Part shown: piece by piece, positions 46,675-55,522 of the stretch | Numbering within the stretch: the first letter of the stretch is position 1 | How the letters are laid out: the number at the start of each line of letters is the position of its first letter | Assembly (NCBI RefSeq): GCF_002288825.1 | Contig: NZ_NSLI01000003.1 | Span: 62,001 to 126,000 of the forward strand | Length of the DNA: 64,000 bases | Direction of reading: 5' to 3' | Source: Sphingomonas lenta | GTDB lineage: Bacteria; Pseudomonadota; Alphaproteobacteria; Sphingomonadales; Sphingomonadaceae | The notes under the pieces: generated by a model | Database searches by the model: none | The model's input: the letters and a program-made list of their open reading frames with translations, nothing else | Told to the model about the DNA's origin: nothing | Translations under genes and position numbers: made by a program

Positions 46675-47705
46675 GCGGCGGCCGCCTTCTCGAAACGGCC
46701 GAGATCCTCGGCGATGCGGCGTGTCAGGTCGTGGCGCACCATCTTGACCGCGTTGCCGATCGCCGTCGCCACGCCCAGCTCGTTCGCGCCGCCGTGGCTC
46801 TTCACGACGATGCCGTTTAGGCCGAGGAAGACCGCACCGTTGTGCTTGTTGGGGTCGAGATGGTCTCGCAGCAGCTCGGTCGCCGGCCTGGAGATCAGGA
46901 AGCCGATCTTGGAGCGCACCGAACTGCGGAACGCGCGCTTCAGCAGGTCGGCGACGAAGCGCGCCGTCCCCTCGGCGGTCTTGAGCGCGATATTGCCCGA
47001 GAACCCGTCGCACACGATCACGTCGACATCGCCGCGGCTCAAGCGGTCGCCCTCGATGAAGCCGTCGAAGCGCAAGGGCAGGCGCTTGCCCTGCTTCAGC
47101 AGCTGCGACGCGTCGCGGATCGTGTCGGTGCCCTTCTGATCCTCGGAACCGATGTTGAGCAGCGCCACGCGCGGCGTCTCCAGGTCGAGCACGGTGCGCG
47201 CGAAGGCGGCGCCCATGACCGCGAACTGGACGAGGTTCTGCGCGTCCACCTCGGCGTTCGCGCCGAGGTCGAGCATGATCACGTCGTTGTCGCCCAGCGT
47301 CGGCAGCGGCGCCGCGAGCGCGGGACGGTCGATGCCCGGCATGGTGCGCAGCGCGACCTTCGCCATCGCCATCATCGCGCCCGTATTGCCCGACGACACG
47401 GCGGCGGCGGCGCGGCCCTGCTTGACCAGATCAATGGCGATGCCCAGCGACGTCTTTTTGGCGCGGCGGATCGCGGCCGAGGGCTTCTCGTCGCCCTTCA
47501 CCGTTTCGGGCGCGTGGACGATCTCCGACGCGCCGCGCAGGCCGGGATGCGCGTCCAGCCCCTTGGCGATCGCGTCCTCGTCGCCGACCAGCAGGAAGCG
47601 CGTGCCCTCGGCGGCGCGGCGCGCGCGGGCGACGCCGGCCAGCATCACGCGTAACCCGTCGTCGCCGCCCATCGCGTCGACGGCGATCGGACCGCTGTCG
47701 GGCAT
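46671..47705 (-). CDS. plsX: Phosphate acyltransferase PlsX
   Basis: 344 residues. [16 protein letters not shown] at the N-terminus, [30 protein letters not shown] and [22 protein letters not shown] are PlsX. It turns acyl-ACP into acyl phosphate for phospholipid synthesis on the cytosolic membrane face. 26 bases after rpmF and overlapping fabH. Confidence 0.95.
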   Translation of the reverse strand: MPDSGPIAVDAMGGDDGLRVMLAGVARARRAAEGTRFLLVGDEDAIAKGLDAHPGLRGASEIVHAPETVKGDEKPSAAIRRAKKTSLGIAIDLVKQGRAAAAVSSGNTGAMMAMAKVALRTMPGIDRPALAAPLPTLGDNDVIMLDLGANAEVDAQNLVQFAVMGAAFARTVLDLETPRVALLNIGSEDQKGTDTIRDASQLLKQGKRLPLRFDGFIEGDRLSRGDVDVIVCDGFSGNIALKTAEGTARFVADLLKRAFRSSVRSKIGFLISRPATELLRDHLDPNKHNGAVFLGLNGIVVKSHGGANELGVATAIGNAVKMVRHDLTRRIAEDLGRFEKAAAA

Positions 47706-47731
47706 TCCTGGCTTACCTCTCGACCGAGCGT

Positions 47732-47911
47732 TTAACCCTCGACCGAAACGATCTCGCGGCCATTATAGTGCCCGCAGGCGGTGCAGAGATTGTGCGGGCG
47801 CTTCAGCTCGCCGCAGTTCGGGCACTCCTGGAACGACTCCACGGAGAGCGCGTCGTGCGCGCGGCGCATGCCGCGGCGGGAAGGAGAGGTTTTTCGCTTG
47901 GGGACGGCCAT
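47732..47911 (-). CDS. rpmF: 50S ribosomal protein L32
   Basis: 59 residues. [20 protein letters not shown] at the N-terminus and zinc-type [14 protein letters not shown]...[10 protein letters not shown]: four cysteines, so the zinc-binding form. ATG 47911, TAA 47732-47734. It leads the rpmF-plsX-fabH cluster, a classic bacterial arrangement. Confidence 0.95.
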   Translation of the reverse strand: MAVPKRKTSPSRRGMRRAHDALSVESFQECPNCGELKRPHNLCTACGHYNGREIVSVEG

Positions 47912-48102
47912 TTCGGCACCTTGTTAGTTCAATGAAAAGGCTCGCGCCCGGGCACGGGGCCACGGGGGCTCCGCTGCCGGGCGCGTCGCGAGAGCCGAGG
48001 CGCTATAGCGATTTACGCCGCTGTTGCAAGCGCGTCGCCCCGCTCGCGGGATACGGTTCGCCTGGCGGACCGTTGTTCCGCGAGCAACAGGAGGAGCCCG
48101 CG

Positions 48103-48543
48103 ATGTACACCACGACCCTTCCGATCACGCTGGTGCTGGCCGGGGCGCTCACGCTGATCAACATCTGGCTCTCGTTCCGCGTCGGCGCGGCGCGCCGGGC
48201 GCACGGGATCAGCGTGGGCGACGGCGGCAACGATCAGGTGCTCCGCCGCATGCGCGCGCACGCCAACTTCGCCGAGAACGTGCCCTTGGTGCTCATCCTG
48301 GTCGGCCTGATCGAGTTCGCGGCCAGCCCGTCGGTGTACCTCTGGGTCATGGCGGCGCTGTTCGTGGTCGCGCGCATCGCGCACGGGATCGGCATGGACG
48401 GCTGGGCGCCCGGACGCCCGATCGGCGCGGGGCTGACCGCGGTGCTCCAGCTCCTGCTCGCGCTCTGGGCCATCTCCATCCCCGCCACTGGCGCCTACTC
48501 GCCCGCGGTGCAGGACGTCGATCCGGTCAGGCGCGAACGCTGA
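48103..48543 (+). CDS. MAPEG family membrane protein
   Basis: 146 residues, four hydrophobic segments (TLPITLVLAGALTLINIWLSF, VPLVLILVGLIEFA, YLWVMAALFVVARIAHGIGMD, GLTAVLQLLLALWAIS). RVGAARRAHGISVGDGG and RAHANFAENVPLVLIL are MAPEG-like (glutathione-linked membrane enzymes). The reaction is unknown. ATG 48103 has ribosome site GGAGGAG. Confidence 0.85.
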   Translation: MYTTTLPITLVLAGALTLINIWLSFRVGAARRAHGISVGDGGNDQVLRRMRAHANFAENVPLVLILVGLIEFAASPSVYLWVMAALFVVARIAHGIGMDGWAPGRPIGAGLTAVLQLLLALWAISIPATGAYSPAVQDVDPVRRER

Positions 48544-48834
48544 ACGCTGCTGTATTACGGGCTGTCCTACAAGCCGGAGGCGACCTACGCTCCCGAGTCG
48601 CTCTTTCACATCGTGAGCTTGTCGAACCTCGCATCATCCCGGCGTGGGCCGGGCCGATGAGCACGGGAGGCGTCCAGACGTGTCAACTTCACAAACGCTT
48701 GTTGATTAACGACTTAGCCCCACGCGGGCCCGCTTTCGTGGCTGAAATTCGGTCAAGTGCGTGTTTCGGCGTCAAAGTCGTCAAACTTCGCCCAAAATCG
48801 TAAGCTGGAACAGATACTTAACCGTTGAAAGCGC
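48544..48834. other. Intergenic stretch without a recognisable gene
   Basis: 291 bases between the MAPEG and metallo-hydrolase genes, which converge. A short frame just after the MAPEG stop reads LLYYGLSYKPEATYAPESLF and could be a gene remnant. Near 48610-48635 is a degenerate gagcttgtcgaac segment like the arms of element K. The part after 48690 is less GC-rich than its surroundings. No terminator is clear. Confidence 0.4.
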
Positions 48835-49509
48835 TCACGCCGCCAGCGCGCGGTCGCTCACGAACATATTATGCTGGCGCTCGTGACCGAAGGTGCTGGC
48901 GGGCCCGTGGCCGGGGATGAACGCCGTGTCGTTCCCCAAGGGCCAGAGCTTGTCCACGATCGAGCGGATCAGCTGCTGGTGGTCGCCCTGCGGCAGGTCG
49001 GTGCGCCCTACCGAGCCCTGGAACAGCACGTCGCCCACCAGCGCGAACTTGGACGGCGGGTGGTGGAAGATGACGTGCCCCGCCGTATGGCCGGGCGTCT
49101 CGTACACGTCGAGCCGCAAGTCGCCGACCTCGACCACGTCGCCCTCGTTCAGCCAGCGGTCGGGTTCGAACGGCTGGGCGGGGATGTTCCAGCTGCGCCC
49201 GTCCTCGTCCAGCCGCGCGAGCCAGAAGCGGTCCGCCTCGTTCGAGCCCTCGATCGGCACGCCCAACTGGTCGCGAAGCTCCTTGGCGCCGCCGGCATGA
49301 TCGATATGGCCGTGGGTGAGCAGGATGCGCTCCACGACGACGCCCGCCTGGTCGATCGCGCGGCGGATGCGGGGCAGGTCGCCGCCCGGATCGACCACGG
49401 CCGCGCGCATGGTGGCGGTGCACCAGATGAGCGTGCAGTTCTGCTGGATCGGCGTCACGGGGATGATCGCCGCGCGTAGCGGGGGACGGGGCGGGGGATT
49501 GCTGGCCAT
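48835..49509 (-). CDS. MBL fold metallo-hydrolase (glyoxalase II-like)
   Basis: 224 residues. The zinc motif LLTHGHIDHAGGAKEL, then YETPGHTAGHVIFHH, ALVGDVLFQGSVGRTDLPQGD and FIPGHGPASTFGHER are the single-domain hydroxyacylglutathione hydrolase-like pattern (YcbL type). It lacks the C-terminal helical domain of true GloB. ATG 49509 begins MASNPPPRPPLRAAIIPV; the region upstream is Arg-rich. Divergent from pabBC. Confidence 0.9.
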   Translation of the reverse strand: MASNPPPRPPLRAAIIPVTPIQQNCTLIWCTATMRAAVVDPGGDLPRIRRAIDQAGVVVERILLTHGHIDHAGGAKELRDQLGVPIEGSNEADRFWLARLDEDGRSWNIPAQPFEPDRWLNEGDVVEVGDLRLDVYETPGHTAGHVIFHHPPSKFALVGDVLFQGSVGRTDLPQGDHQQLIRSIVDKLWPLGNDTAFIPGHGPASTFGHERQHNMFVSDRALAA

Positions 49510-49588
49510 GCGCCGCGAGATAGGCCCGCGCCCGCGCCCCGGCAATCTGCGCTTGGCGCGGGCGTCGAGCTCCGGCATCTGATGGGGA

Positions 49589-51343
49589 ATGCGGCCCCAA
49601 GCGCCCTTCGTGCTGCTCGACGACGCCCGACCGGGCGGGGCGCCCGCGCGCCTTTACCGCGATCCGGTGCGGGTCGTGGAGGCGCGCGAGCCGGCCGAGG
49701 TCCGCCCGGCGCTCGACACGTTGCGCGCTGCGCGGGCGCAGGGCCTGCACGCGGCGGGGTTCCTCGCCTATGAGGCGGGCGCGGCGTTCGAGCCCGCGGC
49801 CCCGGCGGGCGCGCCCGACGGCCCGCTCCTCTGGTTCGGGCTGTTCGAGCGCTGGGAGGAGGGGCCGTCCGCGATGCCCGATCCGGCGGGCGCGTGGATC
49901 GGCGCGCTCGCGCCCTGCGTCGACCACGCCACCTACGCCGAGGCGTTCGCGCAGGTCGCCGAGCTCATCCGCGCCGGCGACCTCTATCAGGCAAACCTCA
50001 GCTTCCGCGCCCGCGCCCCGGTCCAGGGCGACCCGCTCGCGCTCTACGCCGCGCTCCGCGCCCGCGCGGGCGCGGGGTGGGGCGCTGTGGTCGCGACCGG
50101 TGACGCGACCTACCTGTCCTTCTCGCCCGAGCTGTTCTTTCGGCTGGAGGGCGGCCGCCTCACCTGCCGCCCGATGAAGGGCACTGCGCGCCGCGTAGCC
50201 GCGCCCGCCCAGGACCGCGCCGCGGCGCAGGCGCTGGCGGCCGACCCCAAGCAGCGCGCCGAGAACCTGATGATCGTCGACTTGATGCGCAACGACCTGT
50301 CGCGCGTCGCCGTCGCGGGTTCGGTCGCGGTGCCCGAGCTGTTCACCGTCGAGAGCTATCCCACCGTCCACCAGATGGTCTCCGCCGTCACCGCCGAGCT
50401 GGCGCCCGACCGCGACGCGCTGGACGTGATCGCCGCCGCTTTTCCCTGCGGTTCGATCACCGGGGCGCCCAAGGTCGGGGCGATGCAGGTGCTGGCGAAG
50501 GTGGAGCGCGGGCCGCCGCGCGGCCTCTATACGGGTTCGATCGGGCATCTCGACGCGGGCGGCGACGCGCAGTTCAACGTCGCCATCCGCACGCTGACGA
50601 TCCGCGACGGCGAGGCGGTGTTGGGCCTGGGCTCGGGCCTCGTCGCCGACAGCGATGTGGACGAGGAATGGGACGAGTGCCTCGCCAAGGCGGCGTTCCT
50701 CCAGGCGGGCGAGCGCCGCTTCGACCTGATCGAGACGATGGCGTTCGACCCCGAAGAGGGGATCGTCCTGCTCGACCACCACATGGCGCGGCTCAAGGCG
50801 AGCGCGGTGGCGTTCGGGTTCAAGCTCGACCGCCACGCCGCCCGCAACGAGCTCCAGGCCGCGACCTTCCGCCTGCGCAGTCCCGCGCGTGTCCGGCTGC
50901 TGCTGAGCCGCAACGGCGCGGTGGCGACCGAGACGGGGCCGATGCCGCCCGCGCCGCCCGGACCCGCTGAGGTGGCGATCGTGCCGCTGCCCGTATCCCC
51001 GCGCGACTTCCGCCTGCGCCACAAGACGACCGACCGCGCCTTCTACGACCGCGCCCGCCGCGACGCGGGCACGTGGGAGGTGCTGTTCGAGGACGGGGAA
51101 GGCCGCCTCACCGAAGGCAGCTTCACCTCGCTGTTCGTGCCGCGCGACGGCCGGCTCGTCACGCCGCCGCTGGCGCGCGGCCTGCTGCCGGGCGTGCTCC
51201 GGGCGTCGCTCCTCGCCGACGGTCGGGCGGAGGAGGGGGAGCTCACCCGCGCCGATCTCGCCGACGGCTTCCTGCTCGGCAATGCATTGCGCGGCTTGAT
51301 CCCTGCACGGCTTGCAGTTGCCAGGGTCGAAGCCGCGGGTTAG
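49589..51343 (+). CDS. pabB: Aminodeoxychorismate synthase I fused to aminodeoxychorismate lyase (PabB-PabC)
   Basis: 584 residues. The PabB part (about 1-380) has the chorismate-binding pattern: CRPMKGTARR with the Lys that separates PabB from anthranilate synthase, ENLMIVDLMRNDLSRV, ESYPTVHQMVSAV and FPCGSITGAPKVGAM. The C-terminal part (about 385-584) is a PabC-like fold IV PLP lyase: RHKTTDRAFYDRARR, VLFEDGEGRLTEGSFTSLF and TPPLARGLLPGVLRASLL. The fusion makes p-aminobenzoate for folate from chorismate, with glutamine amide from PabA encoded elsewhere. Confidence 0.93.
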   Translation: MRPQAPFVLLDDARPGGAPARLYRDPVRVVEAREPAEVRPALDTLRAARAQGLHAAGFLAYEAGAAFEPAAPAGAPDGPLLWFGLFERWEEGPSAMPDPAGAWIGALAPCVDHATYAEAFAQVAELIRAGDLYQANLSFRARAPVQGDPLALYAALRARAGAGWGAVVATGDATYLSFSPELFFRLEGGRLTCRPMKGTARRVAAPAQDRAAAQALAADPKQRAENLMIVDLMRNDLSRVAVAGSVAVPELFTVESYPTVHQMVSAVTAELAPDRDALDVIAAAFPCGSITGAPKVGAMQVLAKVERGPPRGLYTGSIGHLDAGGDAQFNVAIRTLTIRDGEAVLGLGSGLVADSDVDEEWDECLAKAAFLQAGERRFDLIETMAFDPEEGIVLLDHHMARLKASAVAFGFKLDRHAARNELQAATFRLRSPARVRLLLSRNGAVATETGPMPPAPPGPAEVAIVPLPVSPRDFRLRHKTTDRAFYDRARRDAGTWEVLFEDGEGRLTEGSFTSLFVPRDGRLVTPPLARGLLPGVLRASLLADGRAEEGELTRADLADGFLLGNALRGLIPARLAVARVEAAG

Positions 51344-51354
51344 CCCTCCGCGCC

Positions 51355-52554
51355 ATGCGCACCTCCGCCGCCCTCGACCGCATCAGCCCGTCCCCGACGC
51401 TCGGCGTCTCCGCGCGCGTCGCCGAGCTGAAGCGCGCGGGCGTCGACGTGATCGGTCTGGGCGCGGGCGAGCCCGATTTCGACACGCCCGACTTCGTTAA
51501 GGAAGCCGCGATCAAGGCCATCCGCGACGGCAAGACCAAGTATACCGACGTCGACGGCACGCCCGAGCTGAAGCAGGCGGTGATCGACAAGTTCCGGCGC
51601 GACAACGGCCTGACCTACGGCCGCGACCAGGTGACGGTGAACGTCGGCGGCAAGCACACGCTGTTCAACGCGATCGTCGCCACCGTCGAGCCGGGCGACG
51701 AGGTGCTGATTCCCGCGCCTTACTGGGTGAGCTACCCGGACGTGGTGCAGTTCGCGGGCGGAACCCCCGTCCCGGTGCCCGCGGGGCCGGAGCAGGGCTA
51801 CAAGCTGACGCCGGAAGCGCTCGACGCGGCGATCACGCCCCGGACCAAGTGGGTCATCATCAACTCGCCCTCCAACCCGACGGGCGCGGCCTACACCGCC
51901 GACGAGCTGCGCGGGCTCGCTCAAGTGCTCGCGCGGCACGAGCATGTCTGGGTGTTCGCCGACGACATGTACGAGCACGTCGTCTATGACGGCTTCGAGT
52001 TCGCCACCGTCGCCCAGGCCTGCCCGAACCTGTACGAGCGCACGCTGACGGTGAACGGCTGCTCCAAGGCCTACGCCATGACCGGTTGGCGCATCGGTTT
52101 CGCCGGCGGCGCGTCCTGGCTGATCAAGGCGATCGCCAAGCTCCAGTCACAGTCGACCTCCAATCCCTGCTCGGTCGCGCAGGCGGCCGCCGTCGCCGCG
52201 CTGACGGGCGACCAGTCCTTCCTCCAGGAGCGCAACCGCGCGTTCCAGGCGCGGCGCGACCTGGTGCTGGGCACGCTCCGCGAGATCGAGGGCATGACCT
52301 GCCCCAAGCCGGAAGGCGCGTTCTACGTCTATCCGAGCTTCGCGCCCCTAATCGGGCGGCGCACGCCCAAGGGCCAGGTGATCGATTCGGACGAGGCGTT
52401 CGTCACCTATCTACTCGACGAGGCGCGCGTGGCCGCTGTGCAGGGCGCAGCGTTCGGCCTGTCGCCTGCGATGCGCATCAGCTACGCGACGTCCGACGAC
52501 CTGCTGCGCGAGGCCTGCGCGCGCATCCAGGAGGCGTGCGCGGCGCTGGTCTGA
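51355..52554 (+). CDS. Aspartate aminotransferase (class I, 1b type)
   Basis: 399 residues. VIGLGAGEPDFDTPDFVKEAA, KYTDVDGTPELKQAV, NSPSNPTGAAYT and NGCSKAYAMTGWRIGF (PLP Lys) follow the AspB/AatA group of alphaproteobacteria, which moves the amino group between Asp and 2-oxoglutarate; some accept prephenate. ATG 51355 begins the family N-terminus, 11 bases after pabBC, so probably one operon. Confidence 0.92.
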   Translation: MRTSAALDRISPSPTLGVSARVAELKRAGVDVIGLGAGEPDFDTPDFVKEAAIKAIRDGKTKYTDVDGTPELKQAVIDKFRRDNGLTYGRDQVTVNVGGKHTLFNAIVATVEPGDEVLIPAPYWVSYPDVVQFAGGTPVPVPAGPEQGYKLTPEALDAAITPRTKWVIINSPSNPTGAAYTADELRGLAQVLARHEHVWVFADDMYEHVVYDGFEFATVAQACPNLYERTLTVNGCSKAYAMTGWRIGFAGGASWLIKAIAKLQSQSTSNPCSVAQAAAVAALTGDQSFLQERNRAFQARRDLVLGTLREIEGMTCPKPEGAFYVYPSFAPLIGRRTPKGQVIDSDEAFVTYLLDEARVAAVQGAAFGLSPAMRISYATSDDLLREACARIQEACAALV

Positions 52555-52694
52555 AGCTGGCGGGCGCATGAACGGGCCGCCCAGGCTCGGTTAACTTCTG
52601 GAAACATATTGTTGCGATAGTCGCCCTTGTGGTCGGACCGCTCCGGCCCGACTTGGGTGTCTATCGTCGTAGAACCGAACACAGGACGTGTGTC

Positions 52695-52838
52695 ATGCGT
52701 AGCTTCAAGAACAGTTTCGCCCAGCAGTTCGTCGGCGGCTTCGTGCTCGGCGCGGTCGGCCTGCTCGCCTTTCAGCCCGCCGAGGCGACGCGCAACATCG
52801 CCGAGCGTTTCGCGGTGAGCGTGCCCGCGCAGCGATGA
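52695..52838 (+). CDS. Small 47-residue protein upstream of msrA
   Basis: It starts [22 protein letters not shown], passes one hydrophobic segment and ends [12 protein letters not shown], resembling a short exported or membrane protein. ATG 52695 follows an ACAGGACG ribosome site. The stop overlaps the msrA start (ATGA), so the two are coupled. A candidate promoter is ttaact, ten bases, tattgt near 52593-52612. Not recognised as a named family. Confidence 0.65.
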   Translation: MRSFKNSFAQQFVGGFVLGAVGLLAFQPAEATRNIAERFAVSVPAQR

Positions 52839-53494
52839 CCTTCCGCGCGCTCGGGGTGGCCGTCGGGTCCGCCGCGCTCGCCTGGGCGCTGATGGCGACC
52901 GGCGCGGCCGCCGAGCGCGCGGTGCCGATCCCGGCGCCCCGGATCGACGTTCCCCGTACGCCGGGTCTGCAGACCGCGGTGTTCGCGGGCGGCTGCTTCT
53001 GGGGCGTGGAGGCCGTGTTCGAACAGGTGCGCGGCGTACGCTCTGTGGTGAGCGGCTATGCCGGCGGCACGCGCGGGACCGCGACCTACACGCAGGTCTC
53101 CTCCGAGCGCACGCGCCACGCCGAGGCGGTGCGCATCGTCTACGACCCGGCCCAGGTGAGCTACGGCCAGCTGCTCCGCGTCTTCTTCTCGGTCGCGCAC
53201 GACCCGACGCAGCTCAATCGTCAGGGTCCGGATCACGGGCCGAGCTATCGTTCGGCCATCTTCCCGCAAACGTCGCAGCAGCGGCTCGTGGCGCAGCGCT
53301 ACATCGCGCAACTGGGCGCCGCCCGCGCCTATCCGCGCCCGATCGTCACCCGGATCGAGACCGGCGCGTTCTTCCCCGCCGAGGCGGAGCATCAGGACTT
53401 CGCGCGGCGCAACCCGAACCATGGTTACATCGTGCGCTGGGACAAACCGAAGGTCGCGGCGTTCCGCGCTGGGTTTCCGACGCTGGCTCGCTGA
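52835..53494 (+). CDS. msrA: Peptide-methionine (S)-S-oxide reductase MsrA, exported
   Basis: 219 residues. Signal-like N-terminus ([22 protein letters not shown]) then the MsrA core: [20 protein letters not shown] with the catalytic Cys, [35 protein letters not shown], and [13 protein letters not shown]. It repairs the S form of oxidised Met, here in the periplasm. The C-terminal [19 protein letters not shown] lacks Cys, so reducing partner is unclear. Confidence 0.92.
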   Translation: MTFRALGVAVGSAALAWALMATGAAAERAVPIPAPRIDVPRTPGLQTAVFAGGCFWGVEAVFEQVRGVRSVVSGYAGGTRGTATYTQVSSERTRHAEAVRIVYDPAQVSYGQLLRVFFSVAHDPTQLNRQGPDHGPSYRSAIFPQTSQQRLVAQRYIAQLGAARAYPRPIVTRIETGAFFPAEAEHQDFARRNPNHGYIVRWDKPKVAAFRAGFPTLAR

Positions 53495-53512
53495 CCAGTC
53501 CGTCTTCTACAC

Positions 53513-53617
53513 CGTCACCCCGGCCTTGAGCCGGGGTCCACGCGCGGCCCACCTGTTCGCAAAGGTGTTGTCGAACAAGCGGACGCGCATAGATGCCGGA
53601 TCAAGTCCGGCATGACG
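53513..53617. repeat. Palindromic element H, 105 bp
   Basis: Ends cgtcaccccggccttgagcc and caagtccggcatgacg; centre has ttcgcaaaggtgttgtcgaac. Superfamily cgtcat/cgtcacc. Between convergent msrA and pdeM, where it could act as a two-way terminator. Confidence 0.84.
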
Positions 53618-53645
53618 AGGGAGTGGGTGGGGGCGGCGGGGACGC

Positions 53646-54308
53646 CTATGCAGCCAACGGGAACCTGAGCATCCGGTCCTCGACCGGCACCAGCGCCTCC
53701 GCGCCGCCGCCGACCGCGCGGCGGATCGCCGGGGCGCCCGCGTCGAGGCCGCCCGTGAGCGATCCGAAGGCGGGGAGCACCAGCTTACGTTCCGTGCGGA
53801 CGAAGCAGCGCCGCGCCACCTGACGCCCGCGCACGCGGACGCGGAGCTTGGGGTGGAAGTGGCCGGAAAGTTCGCAGACGCCCTCGCGCGGGTCGGCTTC
53901 GTGCCGCAGCACCAGGCCGTCGACCAGCGCCTCGTCCATCACCTCGCCGCCGCAGCGGTCGAGGATGGCGGGGTCGTGGTTGCCGGTGATCCATACCCAG
54001 CGCACGGCGGCGGTCAGCGCGCGCAGGCGGTCCTGCGCTTGCGCGGCCAAGCGGTCGCAGCCGCCGACGTCGTGGAAGCTGTCGCCCAGGCACCAGACCT
54101 CTCGCGCGCCGGTCTGGGCGACCAACGCCTCCAGCTCGGCGAGTGTGGCGAGCGAATCATAAGGCGGCAGCAGCTGCCCGCGCATCGCGAACCAGCTGGC
54201 TTTCTCGAAATGGAGGTCGGCGACGAGCAGCGCGGCGCGGGCCGGCCAGTGGACCGCACCCGACGCATGCGCCCGAAGCGCGTGTCCGCCGAACGAAAAG
54301 GGAACCAT
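53646..54308 (-). CDS. pdeM: Ligase-associated DNA damage response endonuclease PdeM
   Basis: 220 residues, calcineurin-like phosphoesterase: ALLVADLHFEKASWFA (DLH), VWCLGDSFHD (GDxxHD), ITGNHDPAI (GNHD) and ELSGHFHPKLRV (GHxH). This is the PdeM family encoded next to an Lhr-type helicase, an exonuclease and an ATP-dependent DNA ligase. Helicase and exonuclease are 1.2-4 kb away; no ligase is in the window. Confidence 0.9.
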   Translation of the reverse strand: MVPFSFGGHALRAHASGAVHWPARAALLVADLHFEKASWFAMRGQLLPPYDSLATLAELEALVAQTGAREVWCLGDSFHDVGGCDRLAAQAQDRLRALTAAVRWVWITGNHDPAILDRCGGEVMDEALVDGLVLRHEADPREGVCELSGHFHPKLRVRVRGRQVARRCFVRTERKLVLPAFGSLTGGLDAGAPAIRRAVGGGAEALVPVEDRMLRFPLAA

Positions 54309-54389
54309 ATCGCCACGCCCCTACGCCCGGCGACTCGCCCGAATCAAGCGCGGGATCAGCGGCTTATGCCCCCGACGCGTCGCTTCGGC

Positions 54390-55295
54390 TCAAACCCGGC
54401 GGACGTTCTTCGGCATGGTGAGCCGGAGCTCGCGGTTGGCGAAGTCGATATGGACCTGCCGGAACATGCGCAGCGCGTCCATGCCGAGCAGCAGCGCGGG
54501 CTTGTCCTTCAGGCCCCAGACCTCGAACGGCGCGGCGGCGGAGAAGGCGACGGGCAGGTTCTCGAACTCGACCGTGCCGATCTTCACGCGAGGAATCTGA
54601 GTATAGCCGGCAACGAGCTTGTCCCCGATGACGCTGACCAGCTCGATGTCCTGTTCGGGCGCCTTGGACCGGGAGATGAGGCGGCGCAGCGCCTCGTTGC
54701 CCATGCTGACCTCGGTGCCGGTGTCGACGATCACGCGGATCCGCTTGTTGCCGTAGGTGGCGTCGGTGACGACGAGCTGGCCGAACAGGCTCTTCGCGAC
54801 GACGACCACCTCGTCGCGCGACACGCGGGCGCGGCCTTTGCGCTTCTTGGACGGGGAGACCTTCATCACGCCTTGGTCGAAATCGATCGCGACCGCGTGG
54901 TCCTGGAGCGTGTCGATGCCGAGGATGCCGGGCGCGCCCATATGCGCGCGCTCCAGCGTGGGAGCCTCGATGCGTTCGCCGCCGAAGCTTGAGACCTGGA
55001 GCGAGGGGACGAGCACCGTGTCGACCTGCGCGCGGCCCGTCATCGCGGTCAGCCCGACGCGGCGGCCGCGCGGCAGGTTGAGCTCGGCGGCGAGCTGGCG
55101 CGAGATCATCGTGCGCTGCGCGCCCGTGTCGATGATGAAGCGGTACGGCCCCGCGCCGGCGACGGAGACGGGCACGGTCATGCGCGTCTTTTCGGTTTCG
55201 AACGCCAGCTCGGTCTCGGGCTCGGTGAGCGGGGCGACGTCCTGGGCGAGTACGGGGCCGGCGAGAAGAGCTAGAGGGATCAGGGCCTTGCGCAT
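54390..55295 (-). CDS. Exported retropepsin-like aspartic protease with two DTG motifs
   Basis: 301 residues. Signal peptide MRKALIPLALLAGPVLAQ, then two similar domains. The first has PYRFIIDTGAQRTMIS and GILGIDTLQDHAVAIDFD; the second has IRVIVDTGTEVSMGN and LLLGMDALRMFRQVHIDF. Each is a retropepsin half with its own catalytic Asp (DTGA, DTGT), so one chain could form a pepsin-like active site. Substrate unknown. ATG 55295 starts the signal peptide. It lies between pdeM and the helicase gene. Confidence 0.83.
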   Translation of the reverse strand: MRKALIPLALLAGPVLAQDVAPLTEPETELAFETEKTRMTVPVSVAGAGPYRFIIDTGAQRTMISRQLAAELNLPRGRRVGLTAMTGRAQVDTVLVPSLQVSSFGGERIEAPTLERAHMGAPGILGIDTLQDHAVAIDFDQGVMKVSPSKKRKGRARVSRDEVVVVAKSLFGQLVVTDATYGNKRIRVIVDTGTEVSMGNEALRRLISRSKAPEQDIELVSVIGDKLVAGYTQIPRVKIGTVEFENLPVAFSAAAPFEVWGLKDKPALLLGMDALRMFRQVHIDFANRELRLTMPKNVRRV

Positions 55296-55377
55296 GGCCC
55301 GCAAGCTGCGCCCGATCCGGGCCTTTTGCAAGCGCCAGCTTGTCGGAATGGAGATAGGGCTTCGATCAAGAGCCAAC

Positions 55378-55510
55378 CGTCACCCCGGACTTGTTCCGGG
55401 GTCCATCGTCGTGCGCGCGATACCGTGGAAGGTGCGCACCACCGTTCGGTCCGTCCTCGCGGGCGGTTCGCCCGGACAGCGATGGACCCCGGAACAAGTC
55501 CGGGGTGACG
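55378..55510. repeat. Palindromic element I, 133 bp
   Basis: Perfect outer arms: cgtcaccccggacttgttcc and ggaacaagtccggggtgacg. The middle has gtcctcgcgggcg and cgcgataccgtgg. Longest arms of the superfamily here. Lies between the helicase and retropepsin genes, both leftward. Confidence 0.87.
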
Positions 55511-55522
55511 GGAAGGGGCGGG

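Noticed and set aside
48544..48660. Pseudogene reading LLYYGLSYKPEATYAPESLF after the MAPEG gene
   Set aside because: The frame is short, has no start and cannot be assigned to a family. It is noted in the intergenic entry only.
52835..53494. MsrA and MsrB as one methionine sulfoxide repair operon
   Set aside because: The two genes are about 46 kb apart, and MsrA is exported whereas MsrB is cytosolic.
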